Shown in pieces: positions 53,411 through 63,290 of a DNA stretch of 64,000 nt. The position numbers and the translations under genes were made by a program. Within the stretch, counting starts at the first letter, position 1. Every line of letters begins with the position of its first letter. Origin of the DNA: Cognatundibacterium luofuense (GTDB lineage: Bacteria > Pseudomonadota > Gammaproteobacteria > Burkholderiales > Burkholderiaceae_D); NCBI RefSeq assembly GCF_018139685.1, contig NZ_JAGSPN010000010.1, positions 62,001 through 126,000 of the forward strand. Reading direction: 5' to 3'. The notes beneath the pieces were generated by a model that was not told where the DNA came from, searched no databases, and was given only the letters and a program-made list of their open reading frames with translations.

Positions 53411-55336
53411 ATGAGTGTGTTGCAGTTGACGGAATCAAAGCAGACAGACCAGTCAGATATCAGTCGCTTACGGCTGGGTCTGTTGTTGTCGTTACTGGTA
53501 CATGTACTGTTGTTGTCACTGCAGTTTGGCGGTGACAGCAAGGAAGCCGCTGAATCATCCGAAGCCGGAGCAGTCGCCGATCCGGTGTCGCCGCCTTTGC
53601 AAATCCGTTTGCAAACGACAGAACCACCAGTGTCACAAGAGAAAACTGCACAAGCTGTGGTGCCGCCGGTGCCAGCTCTGCAGTCTGCGGTCAGCGCACC
53701 TGAGAAACCTGCGGAAACAAGGCCTGCGGTGCGTACCGGAATTCAACTGGTGGACTTGCCAAAACCTGTAGCAGTTAAAGAGGCTGCTGCTGAAAAAGCG
53801 CAGGCCAGACCAGCCCGTGCGATCAAAAAAGCGCCGGTCGCCGCAAAAAAAGGTATGCCGGATGCCGCACCGCTGATCATTGCGCAAGACCGCTTTCGTG
53901 TAGACAGCTTTACTGTGGCCAATCCGCATCCCGATGATCCTGTTAAAACGCCGGGTACGGCAGAGCAGGGCAGCGACACGCCGCAAAAAGTTGCGGTCAG
54001 TGAGGAAGTGCCCAAAACCATCACGGAACCCGAAACCAAGCCGGAAACGAAGCCTGAAGCTGAGCCGGAAACCGCGCCCGCCAAATATGTTCCGGCACCG
54101 GAAAAAGTACAGGCACGCCAGAAAACGCTGGCACCCGATGTCAATTTGCTGGCGACAAGGGCGTCGAATGCGGATCTGACGAAAGCGATGCAATCGGACG
54201 TGAAGGTGCAGGCAGACGAAATTCGCACAAAAATCGCTGCCGAACAAAAGCAACTGCGTGAGCAGGAAGCAGCAAGAGCGCGGGAAGCGCAGCGACTGGC
54301 GGAACAGCAACTTGCAGAGCAGCGTGCGGCTGAGCAGAAAACAGCGGAAGCCCAGCGTGTACAGCAAAGTCTGGCAAGTCTGGATCAGATGGCGTCTGCT
54401 GTCCTTGTGAACCGCAAGCAGGAACCGGTGCAGGATGCGGTGGCACAACATCTGCAGGAACAAATGGCGGCAGAGCGTGAGTTGCGCCGTCAGCGCACAC
54501 GCGAACAGGCGAATTTCAGGGTGACTGACCGCGAGCAACAGGAACAAATCGCGGCTGCCGCCAAAGTGCCGGAATTGCCGAAGCGCGAAACAGAAGCGGT
54601 GCAGTCGCAACTGGATCAGCAAGCGGCGGCCAGCCGTCAGCAGCAAAAAGAAGAAATGCGTCGTGCAACAGAAAACCGGCTGGCGCAGATGGCTGCGGCG
54701 CAGGCCGAGGCCGGACGTTTGCAAAGTAAGCCGGTCACCACCGGGACTGGTGCAGAAGGTAAGGGAAGCGGTGCGCGTCCGGATGGTAGTGCCGCAACGC
54801 CGAAGGCTGGTGTTGCTCAGGGCGGTGGCAGTGACCCGCTGGCGACAGGTTCTAGTAAAGGTAATGAAGTGGTTTCTGCAGGCCCCGGCGATTTTGCGAG
54901 CCGTCTGAGAGATCAGGCGCGCGGGCTGAATTTGCTGAAGGGCGCGCCGCCAACCAATATGCTGACCGAGGGCGGACGTCGCAAGCTGTATCTGGGCGCT
55001 ACCGAACGCAGCGTGCATTTACGCATGTATGCGGAAAGCATCGCCCAGAAATGGGAGCGTAACGGCAATCTGAATTACTCTGACAGCGCCCGCAATAAAT
55101 CGCGCGGCGATGCGGTGGTGACCGTGGTGATCCGTAAAGATGGCAGTGTGGAGGAAGTGGTGATTCACCGTTCCAGCGGCAGTAACGAACTGGATCAGGC
55201 GATCCGGAATATTGCGAAACTGAATGCCCGTTATGCGATCTTTCCGGAGGCAATCAGTGCTGATTACGACGTGCTGGAAATCCGTAAAGTCTGGCGTTTT
55301 GATGAGCGTCTGAGTATCGGTGAAGAGTGGCGCTGA
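53411..55336 (+). CDS. Long TonB-like / TolA-like energy-transducer protein
   Basis: A 641-residue protein, far longer than typical TonB (about 240). One N-terminal membrane helix at about residues 21-39 contains the S-x(3)-H pair S27/H31 found in TonB and TolA for proton-motive coupling. A Pro/Glu/Lys-rich region (about 45-240) is followed by an Ala/Gln/Glu-rich segment, probably a long coiled coil (about 250-440), a Gly/Ser-rich linker, and a TonB C-terminal domain (about 535-625: NKSRGDAVVTVVIRKDGSVEEVVIHRSSGS). No exbBD genes are next to it. It may span the periplasm for an unusual outer-membrane partner. Confidence 0.85.
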   Translation: MSVLQLTESKQTDQSDISRLRLGLLLSLLVHVLLLSLQFGGDSKEAAESSEAGAVADPVSPPLQIRLQTTEPPVSQEKTAQAVVPPVPALQSAVSAPEKPAETRPAVRTGIQLVDLPKPVAVKEAAAEKAQARPARAIKKAPVAAKKGMPDAAPLIIAQDRFRVDSFTVANPHPDDPVKTPGTAEQGSDTPQKVAVSEEVPKTITEPETKPETKPEAEPETAPAKYVPAPEKVQARQKTLAPDVNLLATRASNADLTKAMQSDVKVQADEIRTKIAAEQKQLREQEAARAREAQRLAEQQLAEQRAAEQKTAEAQRVQQSLASLDQMASAVLVNRKQEPVQDAVAQHLQEQMAAERELRRQRTREQANFRVTDREQQEQIAAAAKVPELPKRETEAVQSQLDQQAAASRQQQKEEMRRATENRLAQMAAAQAEAGRLQSKPVTTGTGAEGKGSGARPDGSAATPKAGVAQGGGSDPLATGSSKGNEVVSAGPGDFASRLRDQARGLNLLKGAPPTNMLTEGGRRKLYLGATERSVHLRMYAESIAQKWERNGNLNYSDSARNKSRGDAVVTVVIRKDGSVEEVVIHRSSGSNELDQAIRNIAKLNARYAIFPEAISADYDVLEIRKVWRFDERLSIGEEWR

Positions 55337-55379
55337 GTAAGCATCTGCTGTGTGGCCGTACAATGGCTGAAATTGCCTC

Positions 55380-55462
55380 AAATGCGGTGTTCTGCACAGC
55401 GATCCGGCGGTCGTCGGCAGAAAGTCCGGGCCTCCGGAATGACCAGATGACGATAGCTGCAT
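55380..55462 (+). repeat. Dispersed intergenic repeat, copy 4
   Basis: Head AAATGCGGTGTTCTGCACAG, invariant core GTCGTCGGCAGAAAGTC at 55410-55426, then a tail with GATAGCTGCA that is shared with copy 1. TTCTGC/GCAGAA arms flank the middle. It begins 43 bases after the TonB-like stop. The remaining gap to 55615 holds no gene. Confidence 0.85.
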
Positions 55463-55615
55463 CATTGCGATCTGTCGCTGCGTTGAAAAAACGGTTTTTG
55501 CGGACATATTTTGCGCTGCTCGTTGTCTTTCTTCATCGCACCGTTTTGCCTTCTGGGCCGGTGGGCGGGGGATTGCTGTGAATTGATGGTGTATCCGTTT
55601 TCAGGATAAAGAAGC

Positions 55616-56518
55616 ATGAATATTTTGATCACTGGCGGTACCGGCCTGATCGGCCGCCGATTATGTGCAGATCTTCTTCGTCAGGGACATCAGCTGACGG
55701 TGCTGAGTCGTCAACCCGGTGAGGTTGTACGGCGTTGCGGTGCCGGCGTGAAAGCGATTGACAGCCTTGATGCTTACACGCCGGATTGTGTGTTTGATGC
55801 GGTCATTAATCTGGCCGGCGAACCCATCATCGGCGCACGCTGGACCGATGCCCGCAAAGCCCGGCTAAGGGAAAGCCGGATCTTTCTGACCGAATGTCTG
55901 GTGCAGAAAATGCGCGAAGCACGGGTAAAGCCTGCGGTTTTGCTGAGCGGATCTGCCATCGGCTTTTACGGCGATTCCGGTGATGAACGGATTGATGAAA
56001 CCCGTGCAGCAGGCGGTGATTTCGGTGCGCAACTCTGCGTGGACTGGGAGGCCGCAGCCTTGTCTGCTGCGCGTGATGGTATCCGTGTGGTGTTATTGCG
56101 TACCGGTGTGGTGCTGGACACAGAAGGCGGCGCACTGACGAAAATGCTGCTGCCGTTCCGGCTAGGTCTGGGCGGTAAAATCGGTAATGGTCAACAGTGG
56201 ATGAGCTGGATTCACTATCAGGATTATGTTGGGCTGATCAGTGTGCTGTTGCAGGATCAGCGCATCAGCGGCAGTGTGAATATGGTCGCGCCGGGGGCGG
56301 TGACCAATACAGAATTCACACAGGCACTGGCCGCGCAGCTGCACCGGCCAGCGCTGCTGACCACGCCGGCATGGGCTTTGAAACTGGCAATGGGTGAAAT
56401 GGCGATGTTGCTGACCGGCGGACAGCATGTGTTGCCGGCACGGGCGCAGCGCGCTGGTTTTCAGTTCCGTTATCCGAAAATTCAGGGCGCGCTGGCTGAC
56501 TTATTGTCTGCCCGGTAG
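55616..56518 (+). CDS. TIGR01777-family (YfcH-like) NAD-dependent epimerase
   Basis: A 300-residue short-chain dehydrogenase-type protein. Rossmann motif MNILITGGTGLIGRRLCADLLRQGHQ, AVINLAGEPIIGARWTD, LLSGSAIGFYGDSGDERIDE and a C-terminal DUF1731 region (AWALKLAMGEMAMLLTGGQHVLPARAQRAGF) identify the YfcH/TIGR01777 family, whose function is not settled. It converges on the lipoprotein gene with only 4 bases between the stop codons. Confidence 0.92.
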   Translation: MNILITGGTGLIGRRLCADLLRQGHQLTVLSRQPGEVVRRCGAGVKAIDSLDAYTPDCVFDAVINLAGEPIIGARWTDARKARLRESRIFLTECLVQKMREARVKPAVLLSGSAIGFYGDSGDERIDETRAAGGDFGAQLCVDWEAAALSAARDGIRVVLLRTGVVLDTEGGALTKMLLPFRLGLGGKIGNGQQWMSWIHYQDYVGLISVLLQDQRISGSVNMVAPGAVTNTEFTQALAAQLHRPALLTTPAWALKLAMGEMAMLLTGGQHVLPARAQRAGFQFRYPKIQGALADLLSAR

Positions 56519-56522
56519 CAGC

Positions 56523-57761
56523 TTAAGGAAGGGCAGTCGGGTTGGCGAGATAGTTGGTGCTCAGAGTTTTAAACTGTCCGCCATCGGTGTTAATGCTGGT
56601 CTGATTGACTTCGCCGGTACTGAATACCACGCCCAGCCCGCCAGCGGCGACCATTTCCGCAGTGTGGGTCAGGAAGTAGCTGGCGCGGTTGTCGCGGTAA
56701 CGTCCGGCAACGCCGCCTGGTGTCGATGAAGGCACGCCCAGCGGTGTCTGCCACCAGATGACCGGCAATTGCAAACCTGTGTTGTAGCTCTTGGTCAGCG
56801 CAAAATGCTCGGTGAAATTCGGCGATGTCTTATTCGTCGCATCCCAGTACCAGCCGGTTCCGGCACGCTGGCAATATGATGGTTGCGGGCTGACTTCAAA
56901 GCAGCCGGAATCGCGATCCAGTGTCTGCATCACAATGAAATCCGCTTTGTCAGCGCCCAGTTTTTGCATGTAACCCAGCGCAGTGGAATACAGATCACCG
57001 AACAGTGCTGGCGGAAAGCCGACATAGGCATTATTCGGCGCATATTTGCGTGCGATCTGAATCAGACACTGGGCAATGCCAGTCACGTTATCAGGCTGAT
57101 TCGTACAATCCTGATCAAAGCTGACCAGCGCTTTCACGGTGGAAGGATCTGCATTCACCGACAACCTTTGGGTATACCCCCAGAAATCCGGTTCAAAATT
57201 CACCAGTACCGGCTTGCCGTAAGTCGCGATTTGCTGAAACAGCAAGCGTACATTATTCCAGTAGCCGGTCATGAAAGTCTGATTCGTGAGGCCGGACAGA
57301 TTGCCATCGCCGTTGCTTGCCATCTGATACAGCGTGAACATCGGCACTGCACCGAGCGTGTCAGCATTTTTCGCGACGACCTGCACATACGCACCGGACG
57401 GACTGTTCCATGTTGGCCATGAACCGGCACCGACGCCATTCAGATACTGATCATAAATATCAATGCGGATGTTCTGCTTCTGAATATCGGCGACGCTGGT
57501 GGTTCCCAGACCGACCAGAAAACGGCTGCTTTTGCCGAGCTTGGCTGCCAGCGCGGCAGCTTTTTTCTCCAGCGTGACTGCCGTTCCGCCACCCGTGCCG
57601 CCGCCTGTACCACCACCGGACGTACCGCCTGAACCACTGCCTGACCCCGTACCGGAACCGGACGTACTGGTTGCGGAATCCGTGGAACTGCTGCCTCCGC
57701 CACCTCCGCAGGCGGCAGCAAAAAGAACGATCAGGGAGGCAAAAATGGCAGGCGTTTTCAT
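56523..57761 (-). CDS. Lipoprotein with Gly/Ser linker and glycosidase-like domain
   Basis: A 412-residue exported lipoprotein. The lipobox FAAAC gives lipidated Cys18. Residues about 19-60 form a Gly/Ser/Thr-rich linker. The remaining part (about 70-412) reads as a TIM-barrel-like domain with conserved-looking segments IRIDIYDQYLNGVGAGSWPTW, VLVNFEPDFWGY (Glu and Asp on a strand end), AYVGFPPALFGDL and QLPVIWWQTPLGVP. I do not recognise a named family; a glycan-binding or hydrolysing surface protein is the best guess. The linker is made of GGGTGG-type units. Confidence 0.8.
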   Translation of the reverse strand: MKTPAIFASLIVLFAAACGGGGGSSSTDSATSTSGSGTGSGSGSGGTSGGGTGGGTGGGTAVTLEKKAAALAAKLGKSSRFLVGLGTTSVADIQKQNIRIDIYDQYLNGVGAGSWPTWNSPSGAYVQVVAKNADTLGAVPMFTLYQMASNGDGNLSGLTNQTFMTGYWNNVRLLFQQIATYGKPVLVNFEPDFWGYTQRLSVNADPSTVKALVSFDQDCTNQPDNVTGIAQCLIQIARKYAPNNAYVGFPPALFGDLYSTALGYMQKLGADKADFIVMQTLDRDSGCFEVSPQPSYCQRAGTGWYWDATNKTSPNFTEHFALTKSYNTGLQLPVIWWQTPLGVPSSTPGGVAGRYRDNRASYFLTHTAEMVAAGGLGVVFSTGEVNQTSINTDGGQFKTLSTNYLANPTALP

Positions 57762-57848
57762 AATAACTATCTGGTTTCGGCGAATGAAATTTTCTCTGAC
57801 TGTACAATAGCAGACTTTCCGTAGCCCTACCTGAGCGAGCGTAAAACA

Positions 57849-58484
57849 ATGTTAGTTAAACGAATGCCGTGCCAGCAGTGCTTACGGATGCAGTGTCTGT
57901 GTCACCGGGTTGTTTCCGTAGATAACGGGATTCCTTTGCTGATCATCCAGCATCCGCTGGAACTGACGCATCCCAAAGGCAGCGGGCGATTACTGCATCT
58001 GAGTCTGCAGCAGTCATCGCTGATCAGCGGCGAAACATTTGATGAGAATGATTTACGTGGCGAGCTTTTCACCAGCGTTGCAGATGCTGCGCTCGCGGGA
58101 ACGGTTTTGCTGTATCCCGATACCAGTCTGGATCAGTCGGAAGATGTGGTGCAGGGACCGCTGCATGTCTGGCCGGAAGATTGTCGTCCGCAAAGGCTGG
58201 TTGTGATTGACGCTACGTGGCGTAAGAGCCGGAAAATACTGTACGCCAATCCCTTGCTGCAAAAATTACCTCGACTGAGTCTGACAGATGTTGAAACCGG
58301 CAGTTACCGGATTCGTAAGGCGCATCGCGAAGGGCAATTGTCGACGCTGGAGGCCAGCGTGCTGGCATTGTCGCGCTGGGATGGAGACTCAGTTTATACG
58401 CCCTTGCTTTCGGCATTCAGTGCGCTTATGCAGGACTATGAAGATAATCTGCAGGCACAGAAAAACAAAAAAGCCCTGTCGTGA
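57849..58484 (+). CDS. DTW-domain protein (tRNA-uridine aminocarboxypropyltransferase family)
   Basis: A 211-residue protein with the DTW signature in VVIDATWRKSRKILYANP and an N-terminal Cys cluster (C8, C11, C16, C18 in MPCQQCLRMQCLCH) that should bind a metal. HPLELTHPKGSGRLL is also characteristic. E. coli TapT/YfiP of this family installs the acp3U modification at position 47 of some tRNAs; the same role is likely here. The stop codon lies in the loop of the terminator hairpin that ends the transcript. Confidence 0.9.
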   Translation: MLVKRMPCQQCLRMQCLCHRVVSVDNGIPLLIIQHPLELTHPKGSGRLLHLSLQQSSLISGETFDENDLRGELFTSVADAALAGTVLLYPDTSLDQSEDVVQGPLHVWPEDCRPQRLVVIDATWRKSRKILYANPLLQKLPRLSLTDVETGSYRIRKAHREGQLSTLEASVLALSRWDGDSVYTPLLSAFSALMQDYEDNLQAQKNKKALS

Positions 58485-58500
58485 GAGACAGGGCTTTTTT
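58469..58500 (+). terminator. Terminator overlapping the DTW gene 3' end
   Basis: AAAAGCCCTGTC (58469-58480) pairs with GACAGGGCTTTT (58487-58498) over a 6-base loop; T run after. The stop codon TGA (58482-58484) is inside the loop, so the hairpin uses coding sequence. Confidence 0.88.
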
Positions 58501-58574
58501 TATACTGGTACTGGATTTGTCCGGCTGATGCTGGTTTTTAAGCAGTTAAGAACAGTCAAGCCGGTTGTAAGGGA

Positions 58575-60554
58575 TCACAGCAGTACGTTAATGATCGCGT
58601 TACCGATACCCATCAGTGCTGCACCGGAAATCAGGCCTGCACAGATTGGTTCGCAACCTTCCACCCAGAACTGGTGACCGGAGGTTTTCGGATCAGGATG
58701 TTTGCGACCCATCCACCAGAACAGCGCTGCGCCTATCCACATTGCCAGACAGGAATCCGGTGGCAGTACCACACCCAGACCGATCGAAACAGCCGACAAC
58801 GGGAATTTACCCTTGGTCACGATACGACTGACTTCGATGACGACGGCTGCAATTGCAGCAACTGCCATCGCAATAATCGCAGATGCAGGCAGGCTGCTGA
58901 CGCCCTTAGCGATCAGTTCCGCAACACCTTTCCATTGCATTGCTGCAGGGAAAGCGAATTTTTCAGAAATGATGGTCGCGGTTGAGCGCAAACCGTCAGC
59001 ATCCGGCGGCAGGAATAACAGGTAGTAAAGCGGAATACAGGCGATAGCACCGGAGAAAATGCCGATCACGTGGCCAACCGCTTGCTGACGTGGCTTTGCA
59101 CCCAGCATGTAGCCCGGTTTGATATCAGACAGCAGATTGGATGCATTCGACGCGACTTCGGCAGTCATACCGGCCGGAATCAGATTGCTGGCCGGATTGC
59201 TGGAATCAATCGCACCCATACTGAACTGGGTGATTTTCGACAGTGCGCCGGTCGGTGTCCAGGAAGTCAGCGCCATTGCATTGGCACAAATGACGGTCAG
59301 GATAAAGATCAGTGGCAGACTGATGAAGGACAGTAACCATGGCACATTGAAGAACTCATGTGTAGTCCATGCAGCCAGAACACTGAAAATCGGGATGCCG
59401 ATGTAAGATACCATCAGTGGCAGTTCGATGTGTGCGACAGGGTCCGGGCCGGTATTCTGTTCTTTTTTACCGAAGCCTTTGAACAGGCCGGTGAACAGTT
59501 CAGGTTTTGCCAGCAGACCGACAATCGAACCAACCACCATGATGGCGACCGCCCACCACAGGCCCCACTGGTTGACGATTTCAACGCGGGAAATAGGAAC
59601 CACTTTGCCGCTCGGTGCAATGCGTTCGATGATATCGCCACGCTGAATCATCCACGGAGCGAGGAATACGAAGTTAATGATGGAGCCGAGCAGGATACTG
59701 TTCGCAACGCGGATACCCATCAGACCACCAACACCGACCATGGCCAGATCAGCATTAAAGCGCAAACCCAGTGCACGGAAATCGGTGCCGAGAATTTTCG
59801 GAATCAGCAAATCGGCTTTTGCCGCATACATGTAGTAGTAGTCGTCAAAACGCTCATGTAAATGCCACGGTTCAACCAGACCGGCCCATTTATCCATCAT
59901 CAGCAATTTGAACTGAATCAGTTTCATCCAGCCATCGCTGACAATCGCCTGGAATGCGGCAGTCCACAATGCGGTTTTTGCCAGCAGTTTGGCCTGGCGC
60001 ATACCGGTGTCACCATCGTCGGAATACAAAGTATCCAGCACCACGCCACAAGCACGGCCTTCTGGAAACGGCAACTGATCTTCATTGATGAAGCGGCGTT
60101 TCAGCGGGAATGCGACCAGTACACCCAGAATCGAACAAGTCGACATCCAGATCATCATTTGCCACCAAGGGATGATTTTTCCGGTAATCAGCATATAGGC
60201 TGACAGCGCGGAAATCATTGGCATCACCATGTAGCCGGCAGCGGTGGCGATGGATTGCGAGCAATTGTTTTCCAGAATCGTGAAATCTTTTGCCAGACCG
60301 GAACTTGCCAGTAAGCGGAACAAAGCGAAAGCAAGAATCACGGAAGTCAGCCCGACGCCGATGGAGATGCCGGTTTTACCACCGATATACAGTGCAGTAC
60401 CGGACAAAATGCCACCCAGCAAAAAGCCGGTCAGGGCAGAGCGCAGCGTCAGCTGTGCCATATCGCCGCGATAAACGTTTTTTAACCACCATTCATCTTT
60501 CTGCGCCCGCGTCCAGGTGCGGATCTGCTCATCAGATAGTTGCTGCAGGGCCAT
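58575..60554 (-). CDS. OPT-family oligopeptide transporter
   Basis: A 659-residue polytopic membrane protein (about 14-16 helices) of the OPT family. It opens TLRSALTGFLLGGILSGTALYIGGKTGISIG, with NNCSQSIATAAGYMVMPM as the family's recognised motif, FPEGRACGVVLDTLY later and LPPDSCLAMWIGAALFWWMGRKHPD near the C-terminus. OPT proteins move oligopeptides or metal-siderophore complexes; bacterial substrates are mostly unproven. The gene is monocistronic, divided from groEL by a 276-base gap that carries the groEL terminator. Confidence 0.9.
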   Translation of the reverse strand: MALQQLSDEQIRTWTRAQKDEWWLKNVYRGDMAQLTLRSALTGFLLGGILSGTALYIGGKTGISIGVGLTSVILAFALFRLLASSGLAKDFTILENNCSQSIATAAGYMVMPMISALSAYMLITGKIIPWWQMMIWMSTCSILGVLVAFPLKRRFINEDQLPFPEGRACGVVLDTLYSDDGDTGMRQAKLLAKTALWTAAFQAIVSDGWMKLIQFKLLMMDKWAGLVEPWHLHERFDDYYYMYAAKADLLIPKILGTDFRALGLRFNADLAMVGVGGLMGIRVANSILLGSIINFVFLAPWMIQRGDIIERIAPSGKVVPISRVEIVNQWGLWWAVAIMVVGSIVGLLAKPELFTGLFKGFGKKEQNTGPDPVAHIELPLMVSYIGIPIFSVLAAWTTHEFFNVPWLLSFISLPLIFILTVICANAMALTSWTPTGALSKITQFSMGAIDSSNPASNLIPAGMTAEVASNASNLLSDIKPGYMLGAKPRQQAVGHVIGIFSGAIACIPLYYLLFLPPDADGLRSTATIISEKFAFPAAMQWKGVAELIAKGVSSLPASAIIAMAVAAIAAVVIEVSRIVTKGKFPLSAVSIGLGVVLPPDSCLAMWIGAALFWWMGRKHPDPKTSGHQFWVEGCEPICAGLISGAALMGIGNAIINVLL

Positions 60555-60770
60555 TGTGTCTCCAGAACAAATTGAAAATCGGATTGCTTTTGTCTGATAC
60601 GATTTGCTGCAATATGCAGTAATCCGTTACAAAAGCTGAAAATATACTTACAGGTGCGGCAGTATCTAAGTGCCGGTTTGCCCTGTCAAGTCGCATTGCG
60701 GTAAAGACGGCCGCACATGCAGGAATGTTGTGTTTTGATGAATTTCCGGTCGCTGAGTTCTCAGATTCCG

Positions 60771-60804
60771 GAAAAATAAAAAGCCCCGTGAAATTCACGG
60801 GGCT
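60771..60804 (-). terminator. Terminator of groESL
   Basis: AAAGCCCCGTGAA / TTCACGGGGCTTT, a near-continuous palindrome with a very small loop. On the minus strand it is followed by TTTTTATTTTTC. It lies 26 bases past the groEL stop at 60831. Confidence 0.9.
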
Positions 60805-60830
60805 TTGACTCAGCAGACTGAGGGGGATGA

Positions 60831-62489
<1,659 letters not shown>

Positions 62490-62514
62490 TTAATTCAGTA
62501 CGGGAAGCGCGGGA

Positions 62515-62805
62515 TTACTTCTGAATGATCGCGAAGATGTCTTCTTCACGCATTACCAGATATTCCTGACCATCCATTTTGACTGCCTGACCAGAGTATT
62601 TGCCGAACAGTACGCGGTCGCCGACTTTTACTTCCAGCGCGCGAACGGAACCGTTATCCAGCTGTTTACCTGCGCCAACGGCCAATACTTCACCTTGGTC
62701 TGGTTTTTCAGCTGCAGCGTCAGGCAGAACGATACCGGAAGCGGTTTTTGTTTCTTGATCCAGACGTTTAACGATCAGACGATCGTGCAGGGGACGAAGG
62801 TTCAT
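62515..62805 (-). CDS. groES: Co-chaperonin GroES (10 kDa)
   Basis: A 96-residue lid protein of the chaperonin: [29 protein letters not shown] with the mobile loop ([10 protein letters not shown]) and the roof and core strands [14 protein letters not shown] and [20 protein letters not shown] lies close before the ATG. First gene of the groESL unit, controlled by the CIRCE and overlapping promoter elements upstream. Confidence 0.98.
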   Translation of the reverse strand: MNLRPLHDRLIVKRLDQETKTASGIVLPDAAAEKPDQGEVLAVGAGKQLDNGSVRALEVKVGDRVLFGKYSGQAVKMDGQEYLVMREEDIFAIIQK

Positions 62806-62871
62806 ACGAGCTCCTTTAATTAACGAGTCATTACCAGAAATTGATTTTTAGGGCTGGGGAGAAAGCCATTG

Positions 62872-62898
62872 TTAGCACTCTATCCCAACGAGTGCTAA
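62872..62898. promoter_or_regulatory. CIRCE operator for HrcA
   Basis: TTAGCACTC-N9-GAGTGCTAA, a perfect consensus CIRCE inverted repeat. It lies 67 bases upstream of the groES ATG at the expected transcription start, so HrcA should block initiation until heat or protein damage inactivates it. Confidence 0.97.
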
Positions 62899-62927
62899 TT
62901 ATATGGGCGACCTATGGGCATTTCAAG
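62898..62927 (-). promoter_or_regulatory. groESL promoter with overlapping sigma70- and sigma32-like elements
   Basis: On the minus strand TTGAAA (62921-62926) and TATAAT (62898-62903) are 17 bases apart, a near-perfect sigma70 promoter. The same sequence reads CTTGAAA-N13-CCCATATAA, matching the RpoH (sigma32) consensus. The -10 box abuts and shares one base with the CIRCE element. Confidence 0.85.
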
Positions 62928-63290
62928 GAAGAAAAAAGCAGGAAATTTGCACTTACTTCCTTATTTCGTTCGGCAGTGCAGGAAAAACGGCTTTACCAGT
63001 CGGTGTAAATGGCCTGTTTTTTTGTAAGTGGTATTGCTGTTCCGCTTAGATGTTTGTTGGCCCGGCAGCCTGTCAGCGGTTTAAATTAGCCATCGGAAAA
63101 AACGGATTCAGCGGTTCGGAGGTCGTTGCCAGAGAATGTGAGTTATTGTCACGAGTGAGCGCAATTCGCTGAAAATGTACGAAAATAGTGCATATCAGAA
63201 AGCTATTTGCATTGATCTGGTGCGGATAGTAATTGTAACGGCAGGTGAGTGCGAATGCTCTCAGGCGATACGGTAAGGCAGGAGACGGTG

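Noticed and set aside
53633-55018. 461-codon open frame antisense to the TonB-like gene
   Set aside because: Low-complexity Arg/Leu/Cys-rich mirror of the repetitive Ala/Gln/Glu region.
55327-55581. Short frames containing an RRSSAESPG-like peptide at several repeat copies
   Set aside because: The peptide is a translation of the dispersed repeat in one frame; frames differ between copies and have no ribosome sites.
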